Below are positions 1 to 10,139 of a stretch of DNA of 64,000 nt, one piece after another (within the stretch, counting starts at the first letter, position 1; each line of letters opens with the position of its first letter). Origin of the DNA: Acanthochlamys bracteata (taxonomy: Eukaryota; Streptophyta; Magnoliopsida; Pandanales; Velloziaceae); assembly GCA_019914995.1 (NCBI GenBank), contig CM034140.1, positions 6,138,001 to 6,202,000 of the forward strand. The letters are read 5' to 3'. The notes below the pieces were generated by a model, which ran no database searches, was not told where the DNA came from, and saw nothing but the letters and a program-made list of their open reading frames with translations. The position numbers and the translations under genes were made by a program.

Positions 1-1185
1 TGAAATCAACCTTCTTAAGTGGCATGTTAGAAGAACAGGTTCATGTTAGAAGAAGAGGTTTATGTACAGCAACCTGCTGGGTTTTTTGAAGGAAGGGGAA
101 GAAAGTAAGGTGCACAAACTGAAAAAGGCATTACATGGTCTGCAACAAGCTCCGAGGCCTTGTTAACCCCGCATCGATTTCATATTTTATTCAATATGGC
201 TTTATCAGATGTCCTTATGAGCATTCGTTATATATAAAAAGCAGATGGAGAAGATATTCGTATGGTGCGCTTATATGTAGAGGATTTGTTTTACGGGAAA
301 CGATCCAAAAACATGAGCTAAGGAGTTCAAGGAGGCTATGACCAAGCAATTTGAGATATCTGTATGGGATTAATGTCCTATTTCCTTGGAATTGAGGATC
401 ATAAAACGAGCAAATGTATTTTTATCTCTCAGAAAAAGTACGCCAATGACATTTTGAAAAGAGTTAAGATGGAATTTGTGGAAATCTGTATTCACACCTG
501 TTGAAAGCAGATTGAAACTCATTAGGGATGGCACTGGTGAGGTTGTCAGATATAGTAACTGCAGGAAGATAGTTGGCAGCTTGAGATATTTGGTCTGTAT
601 TAGGCCTGATATAGCATTTGGCTGTTGAACTTATTATAAGTACACTTATGGAAGTGCGTGCCACTCAATCTCATCTCCAAGCAGTAAAGCGGATCCTGAG
701 GTACGCCAAAGGTACCTTAGATGATGGCATTTATTCTTGCAGTAAAAAGGTGGAAACTTGTTGGATGTACCAGTAGTGACTAGGCTGGTGACACTAAAAC
801 AAGAACGAACACATCTGGCTATGCTTTTATGTCTGAACTGGAAGATTTCCTTGGTTCTCAAAGATTTAGCAGCAAGTTGTGGCATTATCAACTGCTAAAT
901 CGGAATATATAGCTCTATGTCATACAAGAATTATGTCATACAAGAATTTTCTATGACAAATCTGCATTACATTGACAAAATATCCAGTTTTTCATGGTTG
1001 AAGCAAGCACATAGATATCAAGTAGCATTACATACAGGAGTTTGTGCATGAGAAAGAAATTGTTGTTAAATATTGTTTAACTGCTATTCAGGTAGCTGAT
1101 GTTTCACAAAGTCATTGAAGCTTGATGGGTTTCAGAGGCTTAAGATGATGATGGGGATGATGAGCTATGAAGAACTTGGTTTGAC
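1..1185 (+). mobile_element. Decayed Ty1/Copia reverse transcriptase-RNase H remnant
   Basis: Translating the plus strand in shifting frames gives the familiar Copia order. A stretch like VHKLKKALHGLQQAPR lies near 110-155, then a segment ending CPYEHSLYIKS near 205-245, a YVEDL-like catalytic box near 275-290 (YVDDL in active elements), and SYFLGIE near 375-400. RNase H pieces such as TSGYAFMSEL lie near 810-840, and the serine-threonine-alanine-x-S-E-Y-I-A box is near 890-910. Frames change repeatedly and stops are frequent, so nothing here can be functional. No LTR, primer-binding site or 5' half is visible; the element is cut by the window start. The 3' limit is approximate. Confidence 0.85.
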
Positions 1186-1364
1186 AGTCTGGAATTTAAT
1201 TATGTTGAAGTTATTTCTAGTAATTCAAATGCAAGTAGTGGGTAGTTATTGCTATATCAGTTATACCTAACTTGTAATATTTTTGTGTTGCTAATCTGAA
1301 ACTCGTGTGTTTATACTCTGTTGTAAGAAGAAATTCCGATACTATTTGTTCACATTGACTAAAT

Positions 1365-2105
1365 GCCAAGACTCAAAACTAAGCTCTGATCGACAATAGA
1401 CTAAACCAAACTTAGACGAGGCCCAAGCTCGGGCGCTGTCTTAGTAAGCCTAACTCAAATACTTGACACAAAACAGCACATGCCGAAAGTTCCAAAAGTG
1501 TCAGCAATACCTTCCTAAAAATTGAAGGGGAAAACATTTAGAGAACGTTTGGAAATGTTTAACAAATGAAGCATTTCAAAAATAAAAATATTTTAAAGTA
1601 TTTTAAAAATTTTACGACATGCTCTGTACTTTCCAAATTAAAAAAAATTATAAAATACTATAAAAATTTATTAAAAATATGAAGTGTTTATTTAAAATGA
1701 TAGACAGTTTAGATGCAATCCCAAACAACCTCTTATACAATAATAAATAACATATTCAACACCAAAATATCAAATAATAAAAATGACAATATAACTAACA
1801 ATTTTATACCAATATACAATTATTGGCTACTAGCAGACATTCACACCTATTACAGACCCAAAATGAAGATCAAAACTACATAGGACAATAATACAAAGCA
1901 AAATACAATTTTTAAAAAAAAAATTGTAAGAATTTGTCCTCTTATCTTTGTTCTTTCTAAATTATTCTACATCACGTTCAAAATCCTAATAGAAAAGTTA
2001 CCACTTTTGGTACTATGATCTGAATGGATCTCTTCAGTGGCATTGACAAATGAAGTATAGTGCCCTTGCGATCCTACGAATAACCAAGGGAGAAACAAAG
2101 GAGCC
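1365..2105 (-). repeat. Degenerate Gypsy-type LTR fragment, split by a MITE
   Basis: The stretch beginning CCAAGACTCAAAACTAAG aligns by eye with the start of the better preserved LTR at 30778. Shared landmarks in the same order are the CTGATCG/CTGACCG motif, GACGAGGCCCAA/GACAAGGCCCAA, TAGTAAGCCTAAC and, after the inserted MITE at 1541-1732, a GGCTAC...CACCTATTACA block. The later part fades into AT-rich DNA, so the right limit is uncertain. Only one end of the LTR seems to be present. Confidence 0.55.
1541..1732. mobile_element. MITE of the GTTTGG family (F2), TSD TTA
   Basis: The left end reads GAGAACGTTTGGAAATG and the right end reads CCAAACAACCTC, an imperfect terminal inverted repeat. 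TTA occurs directly outside both ends (1538-1540 and 1733-1735), as expected for a PIF/Harbinger (Tourist-like) target duplication. The interior is AT-rich with no coding capacity. It interrupts the older LTR fragment. Confidence 0.7.
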
Positions 2106-2569
2106 AAAGATTGCTTTAGTTTGAAACGTTTGCAGATAAATTCGTTCTTCCGCTGTAGATTATTAGGATTTGGATTAATGATTTTTCATAATAAGTGATG
2201 ATAAAAAGACATATTGTAATTCTTTTAAAATGTGTTCTTTTCACCTTACAATTCACTTTTTCTACTAAGAAATTATTTTTAACACGCTTTAAATTATACA
2301 AAAAATCACAATAACTTACTTTCAGTTCAGCTCTTTCTAGATAGAAACATCAATTAAACTCATTCTTAATAATATATGATAATTTATTTTTAAAACTCAC
2401 TTTCAGCCTAAAAAAATATTTTCTTATTCTATCAAATGTCAAAATAATTCTTACTTTCGAGATTTATTTTATTTAGAGATAGATATAGTTTTTATTATGT
2501 TACCTTATATTTTACGCAGGGCCTCTTTTTGTGACGATAAAGAAGAATGAAAACTGAAAATACTATTTT

Positions 2570-2800
2570 TTATTATGGTTCAATCACATAAAAATAAGTT
2601 TCAAAAATAATTATATAAAAATAAAATTTATTAAAAAATAAAATTCGATAAAAATAAAGTTCAGAATAACAATTAAAATACTTAAAATGAAGTTTAAAAT
2701 AATTTTTTTATAAAAATTTGAAAAAAATGAAATACGTTTTTAACATGAGTGTGAAAATAAATTTGTTGTAATTGAAATACGTTTTTAACATGAGGACTGT
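2570..2800. mobile_element. Degenerate MITE of the GTTTCAATTA family (F1)
   Basis: The left end resembles GGTTCAATCACA and the right end GTAATTGAAATACG. Inside are the AAGTTC and AACAATTAAAATAC words seen in better F1 copies. A 20-bp word (GAAATACGTTTTTAACATGA) occurs twice near 2730 and 2775, so the right end may be duplicated. Limits are uncertain. The remaining DNA of 2106-2990 is AT-rich and shows no gene. Confidence 0.4.
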
Positions 2801-3034
2801 TTTATCAACTTTAAAAGCTCGTAAAAAGTAATTCATAAGTTTCTGAATAGTAAACTTTTACAACGTGAATTATTAAAAAAAATGAATTCGGTGAAAGTAG
2901 CCTTGCCATATGGCTGCGTAGCATTACTTTAAATAATATTTAAGAATTCCTTGTTTTGGAAACCATCAAAATAGGCCGGACCTTAACATCATGGTTATGT
3001 GTAATAGTCTTATGAGGCTTGGGCTTGCAGTTAA

Positions 3035-3103
3035 TGGGCCGGCCCAGAAATAGTCATCACTGGCCGGTACCAATATTACATCTCTATTTAAACCAAACCC
3101 TAA
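3035..3103 (+). promoter_or_regulatory. Site II palindrome plus telo box promoter block
   Basis: A perfect palindrome TGGGCCGGCCCA lies at 3035-3046, two head-to-head TGGGCC/GGCCCA site II words of the type bound by TCP factors. AAACCCTAA, the telo box, is at 3095-3103, right after a TATTTAAA-like stretch at 3085-3092. This pair is typical of plant ribosomal protein, translation-factor and snoRNA promoters. A pyrimidine-rich leader-like run follows at 3107-3180. What it drives is not clear; see the next entry. Confidence 0.6.
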
Positions 3104-3600
3104 TCTAATTCTCCCTCCCATTCCAGTCTCCGCCGCCCTCTTCTCATCTCCGCCTCCTCTGCCGCTGCAAAGTTTTGCTGCCGCTTCGCAATCTACAGCA
3201 ATTTCAAATCATTATTATATATGATGACTATTATTAGTTTTGTGCACATGACAATAATAGCTTTCTTGTTTCGAGATTAATCATTCTCTTTCGGATGTCT
3301 TTCTATTCTTGGTAGATCAGTCTCATACTAAAATCTCATGATCATATTATTTACCTGAGTTTTAGTCTATTGGATTCAGTTGTATCTAGGTTTTGATTGT
3401 TGATGTCTGATTCTTTCCTTGTGAATTGGATTGTTTATTCTGTCATTGTTGTTACAGCAGGATCCGTGCTATGTTTCACACCGAGTCTGTGTCTGAAAAT
3501 GACTAAAGTTTTTTCTCCTTCTAGGTCTCCGAGGTTGGTGGGGATTTATCTATGTCCACTCTACTATGAATTGAAGTGGAAATTTCTAACGTGAAATGTA
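3104..3600 (+). other. Possible transcribed region without a recognisable protein
   Basis: After the promoter block comes a CT-rich leader (3110-3180) and then DNA less AT-biased than its surroundings. An intron-acceptor-like TTGTTACAG lies near 3450. An ATGATGA word at 3221-3227 and a CTGA at 3355-3358 recall box C/D snoRNAs. The distance is long, and the nearby 8-bp inverted repeat (CTATTATT...AATAATAG) does not fit that class, so I do not call a snoRNA. No ORF has a familiar product. It may be a noncoding transcript, a snoRNA host, or the leader of a gene destroyed by transposons. Confidence 0.3.
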
Positions 3601-4032
3601 TTGTCTTGTTAAGTTCGTTATTGTGCGTACTGTGCTAGCAATGCCTACAATCTCTTTAGTTATCTGGATTCATTATATATAGTTTTCAAAGGAATTTGAA
3701 GAAAAATGTATAGTAATTGCATTCACTCACATGAATTTCTATGTATACTTCTTACTATTAGGAAAACAGCTCTGTTGAGTGGCTGAGTAAGGTTGTAGTT
3801 AAGTGATGTTGACTGATCGGAGTCCTCTTGTTCGTGATTTGATTGTCCTGCTTACCGTCATCTATAAAGCAAATAGGTTTTTAAAAGGGTACCAAATTTG
3901 TGTCGGAAGATGACGATATGAACAATGCCCATCTTGCTCATGATTTCAGAGATAATGATATTTCATCATTCTGTTATTAGAGCTTGATATGGCGACAATT
4001 GATTACTTCATTTTGCCAATGGTTAGCAATTA

Positions 4033-4207
4033 GAGCATGTTTTAATTTGTAGGAATGAGTTTCATAAAATTGAGTTATGTGGAACTGATTCCACTAAGAA
4101 GTGGGTTAGAGGTGATTGCGTGAGTTCGGGATAAACTGAAACACAAAGTGGATTTGAATTCAGAATCTAGCAGGATAAAGTAAGTTCCGTGCAATTGAAA
4201 CAAGCCC
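4033..4207. mobile_element. MITE of the F1 family, TSD TTA
   Basis: The left end is GAGCATGTTTTAATTTG and the right end is CAATTGAAACAAGCCC, imperfect inverted repeats of each other. TTA flanks both sides (4030-4032 and 4208-4210). The interior shows GTGAGTTCGGGATAAACTGA and related words shared with the copies at 46887, 49960 and 50647. At about 175 bp it is shorter than most copies. Confidence 0.7.
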
Positions 4208-4210
4208 TTA

Positions 4211-6149
4211 TTCTTAATGGTTCTTTTACTGTATTATAATGTTTCTTGTACTGTGTACAGAGCTGAAGCTATTTCTCTGCCAGCTATTTTACTTTTGGTA
4301 ATTCTTGCTATTATTTGGTTAATCTGCTGATCCTCCATTGTAGTTTTTATATTTCACAAATATTAATGTGTAGACTGGTTTCCTGCCTCTCAAGATAATT
4401 TGAATCTTATGCTTGGAGCTTGTCAGGCTTCCTGCATTTCTATCCCATATGCAAGGGGTTTCAGATTTGCTCCAACATGTTCACTCGATCAGTCTAATAC
4501 ATTAATGATCTGTTTATGCTTTCCTGAATTTCTAAAGTCATTTCGTTGATGCTCGTCTTTTCAAATCAGTAATTGTTATGCCCTGAAGAGGTAAAAGTCA
4601 TCTTCTTTAAGTGAGTTTAAGCAATTTGCCATAGATCGTTTCCTTTTAGAATTTTTGTTTACTTTGTTTTTTGCATAAAGTTTGGGGTTTACCAGTGCTC
4701 TTTTGCCATAGTTTTAATATGTACAGGTTTCTATTACTTTTACCTATATAGATATATATTAGTTCAAAGTGAGAAGACAAGTTTTTCAATGGGTAATATG
4801 TTCGTTAGACATTGTTTTATACTTCAATTTTTTAAGTTATTTTTAAAGAAAAGTATGTAGAATAATTTTTTTTGAAAAACTAAAGAGTCATGTGTGAATT
4901 ATATATCATCAATTATTATATACATAGGCATAAAAATATTATATATACAATTTTTGAATCTTTAAAATAAGAAAATAATTTATATTAGAAAAGCTTCATC
5001 AAAATTTTTTTGAAGTAAAACAACTTTTCATAAGTAATTTTAAAGTACCCCTAAATCTTAATGTTCTTCAACTAGTGTTGCCAGTGACCGTTCGGCTCGA
5101 ATAAAAAATTGTGAATTCGAACAAGAAAAGGTTTAAATAAAAATTTGCAAGGTGACACGTCAATTTGCCGTTTCGGGCAGACCTTGGCTACTTCAAAAAA
5201 AAAAAAATATTTTATATGGCTTGATCGGTTAATGCTGACGAGCTAAAACTATGCTTGATGGTGTGACCGGCGAAACTCCTTTAGGTTTTTTTTTTTTCTG
5301 TTCGTTCGATTTTTTGTCTCTTTTTTGGCTAAATTTTCTTTTCGCTCTCCCCTTTATTCTCCAGAAGTATTTTTCTCCGTTGTTCGACTAGCCGCTCTTT
5401 GGCTTACATCGTCTCGGTAAGGTTTTTGGCTATCTACTCTGGCAACGTCTTTTTTCTCCGTTCTTTGACTTTTCTTTGCAGATTTAATTTTCTAGTTCTC
5501 CTCCCTTTGTTTTCTAGCTCCACTTGTAATTTCAGTACTTTTTGGTTCTGGTAAAGCTTTTCTTGTTCGCTCTTAGGCTCTGCTTGCAATTTCAATACTC
5601 GGTGGCTCTGGCAAAGCTTTTCCTTTCCGGCGATAAATCTATTCACCATACCTCATGCCTTTATTTTTCTCTCCACGATCTCACGATCGATAGTAGTATT
5701 GAAAATTATTGTTAGTGTTAATAGATTGATCGTGGATGTCTAAGAATTGGTGATGTAGTTGTTGTTCATCATCTTAAAAGTCTTCTCTGAAATTATTTTT
5801 CTTTTGATTGAGGTGTTGTTACTGTACCCAATTAAGAATCAACTTCAGCATCTATGTTATGACTAGTTTTTCATCGCCGTGATGTTGAGGAGTGTATCAA
5901 CGGTAAGCAGTTCGGCCAAAGATAATCTCATAAGTTTGACTCGGTTAACTTAGGACTTGAGAAACTTGAGTGTTCCAAATCCGAATGACATCGAAGGTTT
6001 TTGAGATATTCAAGATCTTCAAATCTCAAGTAAAACTTGATTTTATCAATAGGATTAAGTCCGACAGATACTTATGATATATTGAAGATATTATGAAGTA
6101 TTGCCTATGGGATCTCAATATTCATACGGTTAACTTTATTCGGGATGTT
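4211..6149. other. No gene seen; short tandem duplication near 5520-5630
   Basis: I find no coding region here. A block near 5520-5630 contains two diverged copies of a roughly 60-bp unit, recognisable by the words AATTTCAGTACTTTTTGGTTC and AATTTCAATACTCGGTGGCTC within it. The 3' part (about 5860-6150) may be the untranslated and gag-proximal portion of the Copia relic that follows, but no LTR boundary or primer-binding site could be identified. Confidence 0.4.
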
Positions 6150-7110
6150 ATTTTTGCGAAGAACTAATTGTAGAGAGTGACAAAAGATGATGATATGAGA
6201 TACAAAGAGGCATCATTTAGCCGTGACCATATCGATGCTAGACAAAAATGATGTAAAATACGATTCTAATCTAAAGCTTTATGGAAGAGGATGGAGTTCT
6301 TAGGTCTACGTTCCTTAGGCGTTCAATTCGTAAGAGAAAGACAACTAAGGAGCACATGACTATTTTATGTAGTCATTTCATTCTTAATATTGCTTATTCA
6401 CAGAGAAAAAAAAGCCATACTCTCTCAAGGACTCGCTGAAGAGTTCGGATGCGTTTCTATTAATGGAAGCTATACAAGGAATTTGAAGCACTTCATAATA
6501 TAGGACATGAGAGCTGGTCCCTCTGCTCCAAGGCTATAAGGCAATTGCGAACAAATGAGTTTACAAAATCAAACAAGGTAGGAATGATCAAGTAGAATAG
6601 TATTATGCTCAGCTATTGATGAAAGATTATACACAGAAGAAATGAATATGATTTTATTGTCAAAAGGATATACTTATGAAGACTATGTAGGTGATTTGAA
6701 TAGGTACAAATTTACTTCCGGTTATGTGTATATTTTTGCAGGTGGTGCTATCAGTTGGTGCTCTAATCTATAGTCTGTGGTAGCTCTGTTTAGAATGGAA
6801 GCTAAGCATATGGCAGTAGCACATGTGTTTAAGGAAGGGGTATGGGAAGAGGTTGTTGGAGAAACTTGGGCAAAAATAAGAGACTCTAGTTTAGTTTATA
6901 ATAGCCTAAGTGCCTTACATATTATAAGAAATTCAACACTTCATTTTAAGAAAAACACATAGATGTCTAGTATCATTATGTACTATAGATAGTTTGTAGT
7001 AGAAGTATCGATATGCTCAATATTACTACTAAAATAGATCCTGCGGATGTCTTAATTAAATTTTATTTTGTAGATCTCTATACGAAATTACAATAGAGGA
7101 TAGCATTGGA
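6150..7110 (+). mobile_element. Second decayed Copia remnant (RNase H end)
   Basis: Between about 6685 and 6890 the plus strand encodes a clear Copia RNase H segment. It has FTSGYVYIFAGGAISW, then a stop, then SVVAL, a broken STMEA box (MEAKHMAVAH) and KEGVWEEVVGE. Downstream (6955-7060) come fragments of the usual end of Copia RNase H (IDV...YH and NPADVL-like) in other frames. The part before 6650 has no certain motif; I include it from weak gag-like character only. Non-functional. Confidence 0.75.
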
Positions 7111-8121
7111 TTTGACTGTAGTCACAATGAAGCCGAAAAGAAATCATTTTAAGATAGTAACAGAACTGGAAAACGATAGGTCGCCATGATGTCAAAAAAG
7201 TCAGCTAGCATACGTGCTAGCTTTGTTTCTCTTCGTCGTGCCTATTTTCAATTGTATCGAATTTGACACATAAGTATTGATTTCTTGTTATTTTTGAGTT
7301 ATAATTTACTAAATGTCTTTAAGTCAAAGATTTGTTATATATTGTAAAGTTATTATGTTAAATACTAACAAGTTGTTGATTAGAATGTAACAAGTTAAAT
7401 TAAATTCATGTTGGAATGCCAATTTAAGAAAAATGAACAATAATTTAAAAAGTTGGAAGAACAATGTTGAAGAAATTTGAAAAATTTTTGGAAGATGGAA
7501 GGCTAAAATATTTAGAAATTAATAGAAAGATTGAATGCTAACCGAAACTTTAATTTTTTTTTTAAAATTTTAATTTTTACTTTACTTATTTTAATTATCA
7601 ATTCGAACTTTATTTATACTGAATTTTATTACTTTAATTTCACGAAGCTCATCTTCGAAAAACTCACTTCATATTATTAAAAACGCCCTAAAAGCACCAA
7701 ATTTTTCTCAAAATCTTTATCTGGAAGCAAAAAACAAACTTTTATTAGTTTTGGAACCTTAACATATTTCCGATCAAAGTTTGTGAAGCCTCAATAATGA
7801 GCAATATTTGAAAGGAAAAACCATTTTTCACTTATACAGTACATAATAAATAACACTTGCATAGCATGATTTTTCTTTTTACTTCTTTTTTTCCCATCCA
7901 TACTTCGTATCCAAAGCCATGACAACATTATCAAAGTTAGCAATTAATCAAACTTTATTGGCAGGAGAAAAGAAGAGAAGCAACATTTTCTTCTTCTTCC
8001 TAAAACCTAGTCAGCTATGTTATATATATGCTCTAATATGGTCATTGTTCAATAACATCACAAGCATGATTCAAGCAGACAAATTAATTTCTGAATCATG
8101 ATCACCGCAAAAGAGAGAACG
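7111..8121. other. Intergenic and 3' flank of the GID1 gene
   Basis: AT-rich DNA with no coding potential. The last 100-250 bases before 8122 presumably include the 3' UTR of the minus-strand GID1 gene; I cannot place the poly(A) site exactly. Confidence 0.5.
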
Positions 8122-9868
8122 TTAATGTCGTCGTCCGCAATTGGAGCTCACAAAGCTTCTGATCTCCTCCATAACATCATGGAAATGGTCAGTGTTCGGC
8201 ATGAGGTAGAAGCCAATGGTAGCCTTCTCGCGGTAAACAAGCTTCACATCTTGCCCTGCTCGCAGGAGTCCTTCAACATAGGCAAGCTGCCAATCTTGAA
8301 TTAAGTTCAATCCTGAAACTACTACAAGACTCTTGGGGAAAACTATCCCCGCAAGGTTTATACCGTTTGGTCCGAAGGGATTACACGCTGGATGATCCCT
8401 GTCTGTGCCCTCTGGCAAGAAGGCTCTCCAATACCAATCTCGATCTTGCAATGTCACGAAGTACTTTCCATCCAACTGTTTCTCTGAGTCCGTTCTTCTC
8501 GCACCACCAAACATTGGATTAAGCAGAATGTTTCCGCAGAGGTGAATGTCACTGCAGCTTACTGCCCGCATAGCTACATTGTGTGCAATATTGCCACCTG
8601 ATGAATCTCCAGCAAGGAAAACACGGAATTTCGAGTCATTCCCACTTCGAAGCCAAGGCTCACCAGAAGCCCATTTTAATGTAGTCCATCCATCTTCATA
8701 AGCACAAGGAAATCTATACTCTGGTGCTCTGCGGTAGTTGACTGAGATAACAACTGCAGAACATACGCGAACAAATCTCCGGCATAGTGAATCATATATT
8801 GCAGAATTAGCAGATGAATGCACGAAACTTCCCCCATGGAAGAATATTATTACAGGGAATGGTTCTGAAGATGGTGGCTTCAATAGTTCATTCAAGATTG
8901 AAGCTGCATTGGTTGCAGTTGTAGGTAATGGTGGACGGTAGATACGAACTAGAAGATTGGTAGGTCGGTGGATGATGAGATCAAATGAGAGGACCCCGTC
9001 AATAGGAGAAACATTTGCAGGGACTTTGCGATCAAGGAATTCTGCTAGGTGGCGATCAAATGTTCCGTCTGGCCGCCGGAGCATGTTGTAGGCTACCTTG
9101 AAGTTGGAGATTAGGACCCATGTGTTCAGTGGCACCACCGTCTGTAATGTAATGTGGAAAGAAAGCAAGCACTTTTAGAAGTGATTGTCTTATGCAGATT
9201 CCTACTATTTGTCTCTCTGTGGAGAATCTGATCTCTCCAAATATAGTGGAAAGCATTATTGATTCACTTTCTTTTGTTTGATTTTTTGTTGGTAGTGGAT
9301 TGATTGAGGTTTCACTAACAGAAGTTTGTCAAAATTTTTTGCAGTAAGCACAAGCCAAAAGAATGAACATAATAAACTCCAAAAAACAGAAATCTGGTTT
9401 CAACATTGTAGTTGAATTGCGAATGGTGGTTTTCGAGTGTGAAAAAAGATAGAACAAAAAGGTTTGCAGCTTGTTTTGAAACTAGAAGAACAAAAAATCC
9501 AAAATTCGTCGCAAAGTTCCTTGTTTGGGAATGAATCTTTACCTTCCTTCTCAATTATCTATAAGAACAGATTGAAACCAAAATTGAACTTCTACTATCT
9601 TTAGCTCTAATGACAGTTTCTAGCAAGCAAATAATTCAACACCAAATAGAACCAAACTTGAAGGGCAACTCTTTGTACCCCAAATATCAGAAAACCTTCA
9701 ACAGGTTATTAAGAAGAATAGAAGATTTGAAAAAAGGAAAAAAAAATGCTCTATCCAGCAAAAGAAACACAGCAAAGAAAACAAGAATGAATCAAGAAAA
9801 GAAGGAAACAAAGAAAAAAAAAACATTACCTTGCACTCATTCGTGTTAATCCCTTCACTCCCAGCCAT
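8122..9868 (-). CDS. GID1: Gibberellin receptor GID1 (two exons, 352 aa)
   Basis: Soluble nuclear/cytosolic gibberellin receptor of the carboxylesterase (hormone-sensitive lipase) fold. With bound gibberellin it recruits DELLA repressors for SCF-mediated degradation. Model: exon 1 is 9868-9830 (MAGSEGINTNECK), a GT-AG intron spans 9829-9142, and exon 2 is 9141-8122 starting TVVPLNTWVLISNFK, the diagnostic GID1 N-terminal lid. The single intron is at the position usual for this family and 352 aa is normal. Visible motifs are HGGSF (about 115-119) and GDSSGG (191-196, nucleophile-equivalent Ser 193). As in known GID1s, the catalytic His is absent (HFHDVM, Val 336). The catalytic Asp position also appears changed, SGLNLIQDW with Asn 292 where GLDL is usual. 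The protein should therefore bind ligand, not hydrolyse esters. Assignment to the A, B or C subtype is not possible by eye. Confidence 0.95.
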
Positions 9869-10135
9869 ATTATTCATTCAAGAAACAATCCAGAAACATT
9901 AACAATCAATTTATCTTCAAAACAATTTCTTTCCTCCGAATCACCATCAAACTAAACTATTCATTCAGTTCAGCAGAGTCACCAAAACAAAAGGAAGACA
10001 AGAAGAAACAGGAACTGAGCTGCAGAGAAGGGGAAAAGAACAAAGAGAGAAGAGAAGAGAAGAGAAGGGAGAGATTTTGAGTGAGAGAGACTGGTGATGG
10101 TATAAACAACGAACGCGCATTCTGCCTTTCTTCTT
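9869..10135 (-). promoter_or_regulatory. GID1 5' UTR and core promoter region
   Basis: On the minus strand the region upstream of the GID1 ATG has a TTTATACC TATA-like word (about 10097-10104). It is followed by a long pyrimidine run rich in CTCTTCTCTT (complement of 10040-10080), a common plant 5' leader feature. No gibberellin-feedback element could be identified with confidence. Confidence 0.45.
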
Positions 10136-10139
10136 CTTA

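Noticed and set aside
3221-3358. Box C (ATGATGA) and box D (CTGA) words suggesting a snoRNA
   Set aside because: Spacing of about 130 bases without terminal stem or C'/D' boxes, plus a strong internal 8-bp inverted repeat, does not fit a box C/D snoRNA.
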